Positions 1-8,399 of a DNA stretch of 16,451 nt are shown here, piece after piece. The stretch comes from Eimeria necatrix (taxonomy: Eukaryota > Apicomplexa > Conoidasida > Eucoccidiorida > Eimeriidae), in the NCBI RefSeq assembly GCF_000499385.1, contig NW_013651716.1, positions 5,866 through 22,316 of the forward strand, given 5' to 3'. The notes beneath the pieces were generated by a model that did no database searches, was not told the DNA's origin, and saw only the letters and a list, made by a program, of their open reading frames with translations. Each line of letters starts with the position of its first letter. The first letter of the stretch is position 1. A program made the translations under genes and the position numbers.

Positions 1-873
1 GTTTTAAAAAGTGCTATTGGGGATATGCAAGATTGATTTCAAAATGATTTAGTTGTACTTGCGTCCGAAGCCTCTAGTGCTACCCGCCGCCTGCAAATAT
101 GAGGTGGCTATAGTTTTTCGACATCCAGGATAAGGATCAATCTTGCTTATGCTTTCGTTTGGCAGAAGACACCTTCCCAGCCAATATGCACGCTTCACTT
201 GAGAGCCATTTGTCTCAGATCTCCAGCGAAACATGGGCGCTACGTGGTACTCTTTAGAGCGCGCTCATCCAAAAAGATGCTTGCATGTAGTCGTTGATAA
301 AGCACCTTTATTTGAGGTAAATCGCTTTGGTGTCTACACATGTCTGTGACTCTGCTCCGCTACTTTCTAATAATGGTGTATTGGGCTACGACAATGCCGA
401 CTTCCTGCCTCGTGAGCTGTTTGCTGATAACGGTGCTTTCGTCTTTGCTTTCGTTGGTATTTCTGCAAGTGTACGGTAATTTTTGGCATGATGCCTAAAA
501 TATAGCAGAGGAATTGCTTACCTCTGAGTAAACGATTAGCAAATATGATCGGGTTGGACTTTCTAACTTTTTCATTTCTGTCGAGTGTAGGCTGTACATA
601 GCAAATTGTCTGAATTTCTAGCTCTTACGATTGAGCTGGTCTGCAGGTCGTGCAAAAGTTTTCCGATAGACAAACGCCATGGCGTAGCCAGGTACTGGTC
701 AAGTCCCATGTAATCTCGCAGTGAGTCATACGTCCAACATTCCTTTGAATATCCTAGTCGCCATGTGGCTCTTGTAGGTGTTTTAGAGGAGCCAACTTAT
801 TTGCGAAAAGAGGACAATTTTAGTAAAATTCATGACATTATCCTTATACAAAGCATTTGGTAGCCTGGTCAAA
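1..873. other. Anonymous non-coding stretch, T/G-rich on + strand
   Basis: I see no credible gene here. The + strand is visibly T/G-rich, as in most of the first 12 kb. Two positions resemble decayed copies of the window's YAG-NNN-GTANG motif: CAG-CCA-ATATGC at 178 and TAG-CCA-GGTACT at 685. The 12-mer GTAGCCTGGTCA at 860-871 recurs exactly at 2034-2045. Short open frames on the minus strand (61-63 codons) have no supporting signal and are probably chance. Confidence 0.4.
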
Positions 874-1254
874 TCAGCTTTCTCTGGTTGTGAAGTATCG
901 GTGCCTTGCGTTGCAACAAGCACGGAAATACTGAGCCATACAAAAAGCTCCACTGCTTCCCACTGCACGCTCAAAGACTAGTTGAAAATGGGGGTCAACC
1001 GAAAACGTTGAACTCATTTTGGATAGGATCCTTTCAATTAGCTCGCGTGCCTCAGGCCTGGCATGTATCTTTGCACGATTATTGCTCGGCTTTAAAGCAG
1101 TCAGCAGTTTGTGGGGAGCGACAGCCTTGATGCGAGAGCGTTTGCATTGTAAGCATGCTGTGTTGCGTATGTGAAGCATTACTAGCAGGGAGACGAATGT
1201 GCTGAAAGTCTTGCGTTTACACGCAAGAGACGCACTGTTGAGGGCGCATCCCAT
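874..1254 (-). CDS. Open frame, 126 codons, unrecognised, possible hydrophobic N-terminus
   Basis: A minus-strand ATG frame of 126 residues that I do not recognise. The N-terminal 35 residues include a basic patch (CKRK) followed by a hydrophobic run of about 13 residues (FSTFVSLLVMLHI) and then Cys residues, which is loosely signal-peptide-like. The C-terminal half has ordinary mixed composition, including EARELIERILSKM. Against a real gene: it lies inside the repeat-bearing region, whose splice-like motif points the other way, and part of it (1048-1066) is a sequence that recurs at 15472-15490 with a different reading. It could equally be a chance frame, favoured by the A/C-rich minus strand. 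Confidence 0.15.
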   Translation of the reverse strand: MGCALNSASLACKRKTFSTFVSLLVMLHIRNTACLQCKRSRIKAVAPHKLLTALKPSNNRAKIHARPEARELIERILSKMSSTFSVDPHFQLVFERAVGSSGAFCMAQYFRACCNARHRYFTTRES

Positions 1255-2519
1255 TTCCTCAACATTACTGCGTAGCGATCAATTGAACTATATGCGAAAA
1301 AAGTTGACCAAAACAACCCGAATAACGTTGGGAGCAATGCTAGCTGAATAAACGAGAAATAGGGGGCTAGGTAAATTTCCCCAGGGTTTTACAGTCATAT
1401 TTGTGCTCCTGAGCACATCAAGAGGGATTCAGACTGAATTTACGTCCTCCAGGACGGCATGCAAAAATTATTTGAACAATACTGTCAGGGAATCAGTATT
1501 GGTATGGTGTGTTCTTATAAATTCTCCAGGTGGCGTTGGAGCGTGAAGAGTTCGGCCATTGGGTGCTGCTCGACGGTCTTTGCAGCTGTCTGCCAGCTGT
1601 GTCTTAGTGGGTCGGATGCTCCAAAATGTTTCTTCGCACTGCATTTCGCTCTCTGGTTCGTTTGATGGAGGGAGCCTACCTGAAATACGCTGAATTCTCG
1701 CGGGCCAGTGAATGCTTGCAATTGTGAGTTTCGAAGGGAAAATTCAAAATCGATGGCCACTAGTCCATGAATATACTCGATGCACGCCACTCATAGTCGA
1801 CGCCAGGTGCTTTGATGAATTATGGACACAACGAACCTATATCGACAAGTTGGTGTGCATGGTGAGATGGCTGATCAGGAGTGGATTAAGCGGCACTGGG
1901 ACTTTCATTACACACTGATTGGAGTTTTTGTTCCAGGTTTGAGGCGTCAAAAGTGTTGCGTGCCGCTCGCGTGAGATTTGTGGGCAATGGAATGAGTAGG
2001 TAGTCTTCGCGACAGCTTCTTGGCTACCGAGTAGTAGCCTGGTCATTGCGGTGTGCGGCCTAGTTTAAGGTTCCTGCTGCTAACATATCTGCTAAGAAGT
2101 CAATTCGGTTGAACATCGTCTAACGACATACTTTGCTGGCATATATGTGTGGTTTGCAAAGAGTACGTGTTTTCAGTATTGTTCAAATGCACGCGGAGTG
2201 GGGCGAAAAGTGGGGAACTGACTTGCCATTTTGGCCTGTACCCAAATTCTGGCTTATGCAGCGTCACAAAGGCATTTAGAATCGAAGTAGGCTAAACGCT
2301 GGTGCGCGGCCGTGAAGACAAATGTCGTTGTTGCCATTCGGATGTTGTGAGCAAGCGTTAGTCCGTCACCTCTTCGCAAAAAATATGACAAGCAGCCTTT
2401 TGAACGGAACTGGCACACTTTGACAAACTTGCGTACCTCCTCTTTGTTCTGAATGTATCTTTTGCAGTCTTAGTGCTCCGAGTAGCACCTAGTTTCTCGC
2501 ATAGAAAACAATGGATTGC
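1186..2519 (+). other. Repeat-derived stretch with no credible gene
   Basis: Only short, mutually overlapping frames (68-91 codons) are present and none is convincing. Recognisable repeat fragments are CAG-GGA-GACG at 1186; AAAATGTTTC with TGCATTT shortly downstream at 1623-1653, matching segments at 6423, 9043 and 15402; CAG-GGA-ATCAGT at 1484; and GTAGCCTGGTCA at 2034. These fit decayed copies of the array proposed for 178-11303. Confidence 0.35.
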
Positions 2520-2530
2520 CAGGGAGTAAG
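2512..2530 (+). repeat. Near-exact 19-bp repeat with splice-like core, copy A
   Basis: TGGATTGCCAGGGAGTAAG here matches 6244-6262 at 18 of 19 positions. Similarity continues upstream (CTAGTTT and AAAA blocks in the same order) and downstream (GTTGT, a T-rich block, TTCG, ACGCT), for roughly 100 bp in all. The core CAG-GGA-GTAAG is the commonest form of the window-wide motif. Confidence 0.7.
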
Positions 2531-3025
2531 CATCATGGGCGATAGAGTTGTGTAAATTATTCAATTCGCTCGGAGCGATGAACGCTTTTAACCCTTAACG
2601 GCAAAAGTGGTTTGGACACTTCATGAAGCATGGCAATAAAATTGTCTAGCAAGCAAAGTGTTCCTTGCTTTTCTTTGTTTCGCCTTTTTAAACTAATTGA
2701 TGTTATTAGAGATATCCCGCAGTTGTCTAGTTCAAGGCGAGACCTCTCATAACGGTCCTGGATATTCAATCATTCAGGAGTGCAGAGTGCGTTCGGTGAA
2801 TGTGCTAAAGGTTGCGCAGCGGCTTTGCTGTGTCCGCGTTATTTCCTTTCATTGCCTTGTCCTTTTGGCGCGCGAGGAAGCTGTGAAAGAACAAAAACAT
2901 GCATCTGCAGCCTGTATGTCCTCGATATACACCAAATCACAGTACTTTTCGGGATCACACACAACTTGAAGATTACAAGCATCAATAAATGTCTTCGCAA
3001 CGTGCTCTTGTGAATTATTTCTTGA

Positions 3026-3100
3026 ACAAAGCCGTGCAACAATGCGCTTGTCGACAGGCGTTGGTGTGTCCAGATTTGCAGTTATCCATCTCACTTGCAG
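3026..3100 (+). CDS. Possible Cys-rich exon ending at a consensus donor
   Basis: A frame open from 3026 ends at CAG|GTGAGA, with the donor starting at 3101, the most consensus-like donor in the first half of the window. The 25 codons encode three Cys residues, two of them spaced C-x3-C (WCVQIC). This resembles the first Cys pair of the frame at 4804-4982, whose context is RRSVCALLC, but the similarity is short. A T-rich stretch with an AG at 3030-3031 could serve as acceptor. No partner exon was identified. The same interval is also open on the opposite strand. Confidence 0.13.
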
Positions 3101-3503
3101 GTGAGATCTCATGGTCTTCGGTTTGTACCGCTATAGCTGAGGCTCATAGCTGATATGTCCGACTAATGCAATTTTTCGGTAAACTGCAACGGATTGATTC
3201 CTAACGCGTATGTGCTCGTGGAATGTTTTCTGTTTGGCATTCAGCCAGTAAGTTAATTACAGGCTTGTTTATAATGTACAAGGCGTGCTACGAGATGTGC
3301 AGAAACAATCACGCTATTTTCAGTCCAGCATAGGCTCTGTATAAAATAAGCCTAAGTGGGTGAAGGAATAAAGATGAAGCTTATGCTCTCCGGAAAATCT
3401 TCCGTTTGCAAACGTGCTTGTGTCACTTGGTTATGCACATAGTTGGCCTAACTGTGCCCGAGTGCTGGCGTCTTTGTGCCGTTTCATGAAGATGCGATAA
3501 ATG

Positions 3504-3908
3504 TTATGCAGAAACGGTGTTTTGTCTACGTGCCCAGATAATATTCAGTAGGGAGCCGCCACGCACAGTGTGTGCCTGACGTTTTGTTTGCAGGTCGCAT
3601 GCTGCAACGCAAGATCTCACGCGTGAGGAATATCGCTTACTCCCTCGCGCATCTCTTTGCAAATCATTTACTGGACCCCATTGCTTGATGGGAAAAGTGA
3701 TACACAGCTGATTGTGTTTTTTTTGTAATGCTTGTACAGAGTCTTGTTCTGTCTTTGCTATAGGAGTGCAACTCATATGTTTGTCCTGGTTGGCTACAGG
3801 GAGTACGCTCCTGCGGCTTGTCGTTTCACGCGAAGCGTTTAGCTTCCAACGAACCATAGATGCCTGAAATCCTTGGTCACCAAACTGACCGGGCGATTCA
3901 CAACGCAT
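3504..3908 (-). CDS. Open frame, 134 codons, unrecognised
   Basis: A minus-strand ATG frame of 134 residues, basic and polar, with no hydrophobic segment, Cys pattern or motif that I recognise. It spans the YAG-NNN-GTANG copy at 3797, which reads on the opposite strand. On the + strand the same interval holds a strong acceptor (T-rich run then GCAG, AG at 3592-3593) followed by a 31-codon open frame ending TGA at 3686-3688, so the coding strand is undecided. A frame of this length is somewhat longer than expected by chance but not compelling. Confidence 0.12.
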   Translation of the reverse strand: MRCESPGQFGDQGFQASMVRWKLNASRETTSRRSVLPVANQDKHMSCTPIAKTEQDSVQALQKKHNQLCITFPIKQWGPVNDLQRDARGSKRYSSRVRSCVAACDLQTKRQAHTVRGGSLLNIIWARRQNTVSA

Positions 3909-4443
3909 GAAACATCCCTTGTCATTTCTGGCTTGTACCGTGACCTATGTAGGCCTGAGCTTTTTAAGAGCGGCTGCCCCGGTAAAAAGTTATTTTTGCT
4001 GTTTGATATACTTCTTTATCTAATTTATATTGCGTCAATGTTTGAAAATTTTTGAAGTATTCGCTCTAATGGGAGAAAGGATGTCAGTGTTCGAAAGCAA
4101 TCAAATAGCACATTAAAGGAAGGTTGTCTGTAAGTAGGGTGGCGCTACATTCCAGTTGAAGTGTATTTTTAACCAAATCTGGTTCGGCTGATTCGCTGCG
4201 CAGTGCATAAGTGTGGCTACAAAAAAGGAGAGCTGCGTTCGTTTAGCCCGTAAGCCGTTGGGTGTGTCGAACTCTGCAACATTCAGACTAATTGTCCGCA
4301 CTACTCTGCATTTGACGCCGCATGTTTGGTGTTGGTCCCATGGTGTTCGCTGTAATTTACCAGCCAGCCAGCTATTGTGCGGGCGTTAGATGCTTACATG
4401 CCTTTGTTGCGCTAAGGACGTAAGTTCACACATACTTAGTTGA

Positions 4444-5070
4444 CTACCAGCGCGTAAAACCGTTCAAAAGGTATGTTGGGTTTTTTTGGAAGCGTCCATA
4501 CGTCGCGTGTGTTTGCGCGTAGGCCGAGTATGTCAGGCAAGGCATCTTGTCCGTATGTTTTATTCCTCCTGCTATACTTTCGGTTTGAGAGTATTGCACT
4601 TTCTTCAGTAGGACGCCCCAGAGAACAGTGCTGGAGGAATGACACAGGCTAGTCAAGTTCTTCATGACGGCAGTTGGTCTTGTCACCATCGTACTCCCCA
4701 GGCAGGGGCCAGCATGGTCAGTTTGTGGCAAAGTGCTCTCCTTCACGATGTTGCGAGATCTGTGAAGTTGTGGAGCCCGAAACTTTACTTGTGCGCAATA
4801 TAGTTGGACTTTGGCATTCCCGGAAGTTGCCGCTGCTACTGCAGTCATAACGGTGGACAAATAACGTGGCGTCGCTCTGTCTGTGCCCTCTTGTGTAATG
4901 GTTTTACAATGCCTGTAGCCGGTGTCGCGTTGGGGGAACACTGTAGATGCTTGCTTTGGAGAGACCAGTACTATTTTAGGGAGTAAGCCCCATCGATAGC
5001 CAGCTTGCGTGCGTTGTAAAACTATTGCATCTTTATGAAGACTAGCGGCTTTCGGCTGCTGCAGCGTCAT
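4444..5070 (-). CDS. Longest open frame in the window, 208 codons, unrecognised
   Basis: An ATG frame of 208 residues immediately preceded by an in-frame stop, so the frame is no longer than the ORF itself. It is rich in Thr, Ser, Gln, Lys and Arg and unusually poor in Asp and Glu. It has no clear hydrophobic segment and no motif that I recognise. It lies antisense to the two in-phase + strand frames at 4612-4982. A frame this long is unlikely but not impossible by chance in 16 kb read six ways; my rough estimate is a few percent. The skewed composition makes me suspect a shadow frame, but it is the strongest minus-strand candidate by length. Confidence 0.18.
   Translation of the reverse strand: MTLQQPKAASLHKDAIVLQRTQAGYRWGLLPKIVLVSPKQASTVFPQRDTGYRHCKTITQEGTDRATPRYLSTVMTAVAAATSGNAKVQLYCAQVKFRAPQLHRSRNIVKESTLPQTDHAGPCLGSTMVTRPTAVMKNLTSLCHSSSTVLWGVLLKKVQYSQTESIAGGIKHTDKMPCLTYSAYAQTHATYGRFQKNPTYLLNGFTRW
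4612..4803 (+). pseudogene. Open frame interrupted by TAG before a Cys-rich exon
   Basis: This frame is open from just after TAG at 4609-4611, has an ATG at 4639, and ends in TAG at 4801-4803. The next frame (4804-4982) continues in exactly the same phase, so together they form about 124 codons broken by one stop. The interval is also antisense to a 208-codon minus-strand frame. Options are a nonsense-mutated exon, an intron acceptor at the ATATAG just before 4804, or coincidence. The peptide has mixed composition and no motif I recognise. An AG-ending T-rich run (TTTCTTCAG) lies just upstream, at 4600-4608. Confidence 0.2.
4804..4982 (+). CDS. Cys-rich exon candidate resembling the C-terminal half of a WSC domain
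   Basis: Sixty codons open from 4804. Numbering the first residue 1, Cys residues lie at 9, 11, 13, 27, 31, 47 and 49. The segment C27-x3-C31-x7-AGV-x2-G44-x2-C47-x-C49 matches, from memory, the usual ending of WSC carbohydrate-binding modules (C-x3-C ... aromatic or A, G[VL], x, [YL]G, xx, CxC). WSC domains occur in secreted and surface proteins of fungi and alveolates. The usual N-terminal GC[YF] is not evident, so at best this is half a domain. A donor-like GTAAGC begins at 4983 within one of the recurrent motif copies; read-through reaches TAA at 4984. There is no ATG at the start, so it would have to be an internal exon. The match was noticed after the fact and could be chance. Confidence 0.25.
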
Positions 5071-5132
5071 TCAACATGTGGGCTGCCGCTTGTGACTTAC
5101 AACAGAGACTAGTGTCTTTCACGCTTTGTGTT

Positions 5133-5186
5133 TTGCACAAACAGCTGGCTGACGAAATTAATTTTTGCTGCTGCTTGATGTGCTTT
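5133..5186 (+). repeat. Diverged repeat segment, partner of 6402-6454
   Basis: The 27-bp stretch from 5133 matches 6402-6428 at 22 of 27 positions (TTGCACAA ... CTG ... TGACGAAAT). Further similarity follows after a gapped stretch, with TGATGTGCTTTCC here and TGATGTGTTTTCC there. Both lie about 150 bp after a copy of the YAG-NNN-GTANG motif (4977 and 6252). That shared offset is what suggests a duplicated unit rather than a chance match. Confidence 0.6.
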
Positions 5187-5783
5187 CCGACTATTTCTGC
5201 ATGTGGTGAATCCTAAGTATGTGCCCTAATTGCCAGGCTCATGTTTAGAGAGGTAGTCTGTGTATCTGTGTTGGTCGATAATGTATTTGTGGGAAACTGA
5301 AGCCTGCATGTGATGGCCACATTGACCCCACCTGGCGCTGCACTGCAATGCAGAACGGAGAGCATTCAGAATTTCGAATTGCAGCCTGTAAGCATTTGCA
5401 GTTCGATGAATGCTGAAAGCGATAATGCAGTAGAGCGTCGCTAGACGCTTCAAGCTTTAGATGTTTACCTTCCACTGCCCTCATTATGTAACTGCCACAT
5501 CGGTAATTTCGCCTTTAGCCTCACTGTTTGTGCTGCCTGTGTCCATGAAGCAAGGCAGAGTCATGCGGAGAAATCTGTGTGGGGTTAGCCAGTATGGGGA
5601 TGCATGCTATATGTAATATAGGAATCATGGTGCAAAGAGTAAGAGAGCCTATGTGTTCATTTGGTCGGACGTTTGTTTCGGGTAGCGCAAAGAATGTCAA
5701 TACAGGCAAGAAAAGTCCTAGAATTGCATGTGCGTTCGACCCTTGATTGTGTTGTAGCCGTTCAAATATCGTCGTGCGGATGT

Positions 5784-6107
5784 ATGTGCGTCATGAGCGT
5801 GTTCAAGAAGGTGTCCGTAGGGCCTTTGGTGCTTTGCGTGCTATTCGCGAGTATGCCTTCAGTGTGGCAAATACATGCTGCAGCAGGAAGCACCGCTGCG
5901 CAATCTACCAGGAATAAGGGCAATGAAACCTTTGGTAGACAGTTAATGATTTGTCTATGGATCGTTCGACAGCAAGCTACTCTTTCAGCTTTCATTCATA
6001 AGATTTTCATTTGCACTATGCTGCAGGATGTTTTGATGTTGAAAGTGACGATGTTCCACGTGAACGATCTGGCTGTCACCTTGCACCTCGGCATAAATAA
6101 GCGATAG
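5784..6107 (+). CDS. Small ORF with a signal-peptide-like N-terminus, unrecognised
   Basis: An ATG frame of 107 residues (104 from the second ATG at 5793). From the second Met, a basic pair (FKK) is followed by about 15 hydrophobic residues ending near Trp-Gln-Ile-His, then a small-residue run AAAGSTAAQS that would suit signal peptidase cleavage. This is the best single-exon secretory N-terminus in the window. The mature part has no motif I recognise and a mildly hydrophobic middle. The frame extends upstream to 5661 without a stop, so the start is uncertain; I prefer 5784/5793 because of the signal peptide. A decayed repeat-motif copy (TAG-GGC) overlaps at 5818. It is intronless as read: a possible GTAGAC donor at 5935 and CTGCAG acceptor at 6026 do not keep phase. 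Confidence 0.28.
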   Translation: MCVMSVFKKVSVGPLVLCVLFASMPSVWQIHAAAGSTAAQSTRNKGNETFGRQLMICLWIVRQQATLSAFIHKIFICTMLQDVLMLKVTMFHVNDLAVTLHLGINKR

Positions 6108-6243
6108 TTGGAAGCAGTCTTGACATCTTGTTGAGCCGCTAACGCGCCTTCTCGCTCTGCATAGAAGTTTCCGTAGTGCGTTGGCAGGGAAGCTTACTTT
6201 TTGCATGCCATACACATATCTAGTTTGCTTGCTCTAAAATTAG

Positions 6244-6262
6244 TGGATTGTCAGGGAGTAAG
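6244..6262 (+). repeat. Near-exact 19-bp repeat with splice-like core, copy B
   Basis: Partner of 2512-2530 (18 of 19 identical; the difference is C/T just before CAG). The two copies sit 3732 bp apart, about nine units of roughly 415 bp. Confidence 0.7.
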
Positions 6263-6456
6263 TGTTTGTGTGTTGTTAGTTTCTTCACTTCGTCGCATAC
6301 ATACGCTCTTGTCAATATTTCCGCACAGATATATAGGACTTTTGAAGCGCTGCTTTATGAGCTTTGTAGCGTTTTGCAATGCATCCTAGTGGACGCACAG
6401 TTTGCACAAGCATCTGCGTGACGAAATGTTTCATGCCCCTCTGATGTGTTTTCCAC

Positions 6457-6843
6457 TTGCGGTGGCACAGGATCTCTTTGAACGTTGCTGAAATCCATGT
6501 GGCGGCCAATATGTTAATAGCTACGTTGAGCAATCTTTCAACGCTTTTTCAAAAAATGATGATCAATAAATGCGCTAGTCTCAGGTTGCCGCCTAGGCGT
6601 GCTGCTCGCACTGTCAGCAAGAGCCTATCTCCTGAAATGCGGAGGGAAGCTCCCATAAGACGAGTTCTCAGCTTGTATGTTTTGAGTGCAGCAGAACGCA
6701 GTGTGCTTCGGTTAAGAAAGATGGCAGGACTTCTCGCACTGTATCCACCCGAAATCATTTATGAATCCCAACAAGCGCGAAACTGTACTGAGTATTCGAG
6801 GAGAAATATGCTTGCTGTTTCTCGTCCCCACACGCTGACCTAG
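6457..6843 (+). CDS. Open frame, 128 codons, basic, unrecognised
   Basis: An ATG frame of 128 residues ending TAG at 6841-6843. Its central part is strongly basic with many Arg (PPRRAAR, MRREAPIRR, RLRK) and little aromatic content; the ends are more mixed. There is no signal peptide and no motif I recognise. It crosses the repeat-motif copy at 6669 (CAG-CTT-GTATGT) without a stop. Its first third lies in sequence similar to the unit starting at 4977, where no equivalent frame is open, so the frame is not conserved between repeat copies. That argues against coding. Confidence 0.15.
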   Translation: MRWHRISLNVAEIHVAANMLIATLSNLSTLFQKMMINKCASLRLPPRRAARTVSKSLSPEMRREAPIRRVLSLYVLSAAERSVLRLRKMAGLLALYPPEIIYESQQARNCTEYSRRNMLAVSRPHTLT

Positions 6844-7809
6844 CGAGACCAAATTCATCATGTGAAATCGCTGCGGCCGTGAGTTATAGGGGTTGTCTTC
6901 CCCTCATCCTGGAAAAACATATTGCTTGGCGAATGAAAATTTGGTTATCACAACAATTTAGTTGACCGCCACTCATAGACACTGTCGAGTGCGGCGTGCG
7001 TCTAGCGATGGCCCTGCTGATGTAGGTGCAAATATGTGATCGCAAGAACACATGCGCTGATTAGTGTTGATAACGTATTTGTGCTGCCCACAGGAAGTAT
7101 GCTCATGCATATTCAGTCAATGGTGCAAGATGCGCTTCAAATAACTGGGAGGCTAGCTTTTCGCTTTCGCCGGTTTTTTCTTTTGATTAAGATGATGGAG
7201 GTTTGTTGGTGCATGGCAGGATCACAAGCATGATGCCTTTACCAGCGGAGCTTTGGAAACAAACTTGCCAATATCGCGTGCAAACCTGCGTACGCCACAT
7301 ACTTCTGCAGACAAAATGACTGTTTAATTCGTCATATACTTCTCGACATGTTATTGTTCCACGCGCTCCGCAGAAGGCATCGCAGCGCATTCTTACAAGA
7401 ACAGCTGCCGTCAGCTCCCTTTATGGATCTGTGGTGGCCTAGGCGCTGGCTGTGTGCTCGAGAAGGCGCCTGCACGTGGAGTTCGCACAAAAGAAGTGAT
7501 TAATCTGTGCGACGTTTCACTGTACATTCATGCTCCAAGCTAGCTTCTCGCCTTCGTGTGATATGATGTGGAGCTGGCATATCCGATGAAACACCAAAGT
7601 AACAATAATATCCGGAAAAATTCTGCAGACACCTTGTGACGAAGGTCGAGATAGCTTGCAGTGCTTACGTATGTTAAGAAGCTTTTGAGAAAGGCGCTAG
7701 CAGCATTAGCGCTGACAACATATTGCAGTTGCAGTGCTTGGAAGCGGTGATATATCAGGGCGTAGGTGTCTCAGCGTCTGGCCAACTTGCACATATTCTT
7801 GACTTTGCA

Positions 7810-7837
7810 CCGAAAAATGAAGGTTTTTATTTTTCGG
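7810..7837. repeat. Perfect 9-bp inverted repeat, 10-nt loop
   Basis: CCGAAAAAT at 7810-7818 pairs with ATTTTTCGG at 7829-7837. It could form a hairpin in RNA. In a bacterium it would suggest a terminator, but nothing else here is bacterial and the stem is A/T-rich, so no function is assigned. A run of eight G follows 15 bp downstream. Confidence 0.6.
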
Positions 7838-8012
7838 ATTCCAGTACAGCTGGGGGGGGAAACAGTTAAGCCTGCAAAACTGCCTTTTCGCAGCCGGTAT
7901 GAATTCAGAGGGCTCCTGATGAAATTCATTGGGGGTTGAGAGCAAGCAAATCATTAACGTAATCGAAGGCTGCTTGCCCCTGTTGCAAGCGGTTTCTTCC
8001 AGTATGCGAATT

Positions 8013-8399
8013 CTATAGCTGTATAACGAGAAGTCGAGTAATATGTATGGTTGTTGATTTGACAGCTCGCACTTTTACCGAGAGTGATGTACCTGAGCAC
8101 CTAAAATTACTGCGGCCTCTCTTAGAGACGCGGTACTTAAACAAGTATTTTATCTCGTCGTGGTGAGGTGCTACGATAGCATGCATGGTTTTCCAGTGTA
8201 GCTTCATTTTGATGCTGTATTTATCTTGCGCCAACAATTCGGTTGCTGGCATGCATGCAAAAACATAATCAAAAACACATGAGCCCGTTGAAACCATTCC
8301 AAGATGCCTCTGTGGTTGACAGCCGGTATGTGTTGACAGCTCTGCTATAATATACTGTGGCGCAGAAATTTGTGGAATTGATCCGCTTCGTACGGTCAA
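8013..8399 (-). CDS. Open frame, 128 codons, unrecognised
   Basis: A minus-strand ATG frame of 128 residues with mixed composition, including His-rich and basic stretches. There is no signal peptide, membrane segment or motif that I recognise. No splice or promoter signal distinguishes it. It lies in a part of the proposed array where only decayed motif copies are visible. A chance frame is the simplest explanation. Confidence 0.12.
   Translation of the reverse strand: MTVRSGSIPQISAPQYIIAELSTHTGCQPQRHLGMVSTGSCVFDYVFACMPATELLAQDKYSIKMKLHWKTMHAIVAPHHDEIKYLFKYRVSKRGRSNFRCSGTSLSVKVRAVKSTTIHITRLLVIQL

Noticed and set aside
1209..1228. 7-bp hairpin TCTTGCG / CGCAAGA with a 6-nt loop.
   Set aside because: Short enough to be expected by chance in 16 kb, with no context.
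2849..3112. Minus-strand 87-codon frame with good-looking composition.
   Set aside because: It overlaps two + strand frames and the repeat motif at 2908. By-eye composition does not discriminate in this window.
4974..4980. TTTAGGG heptamer as a telomere-type repeat.
   Set aside because: A single occurrence that is part of a YAG-GGA motif copy; there are no tandem copies.
5812..5830. Possible relict dinoflagellate spliced leader (CCGTAGGGCCTTTGG, and CCGTAGCTTAAG near 10149).
   Set aside because: Only the CCGTAG hexamer agrees with the known leader; the remainder does not fit.
5935..6026. Intron within the signal-peptide ORF (GTAGAC ... CTGCAG).
   Set aside because: Splicing would break the phase of the otherwise open frame.
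4113..6843. The heptapeptide ISLNVAE appears in a minus-strand frame near 4280 and in the + strand frame near 6480.
   Set aside because: The underlying DNA matches only about 14 of 21 bases and the copies are on opposite strands with no further similarity, so coincidence is most likely.
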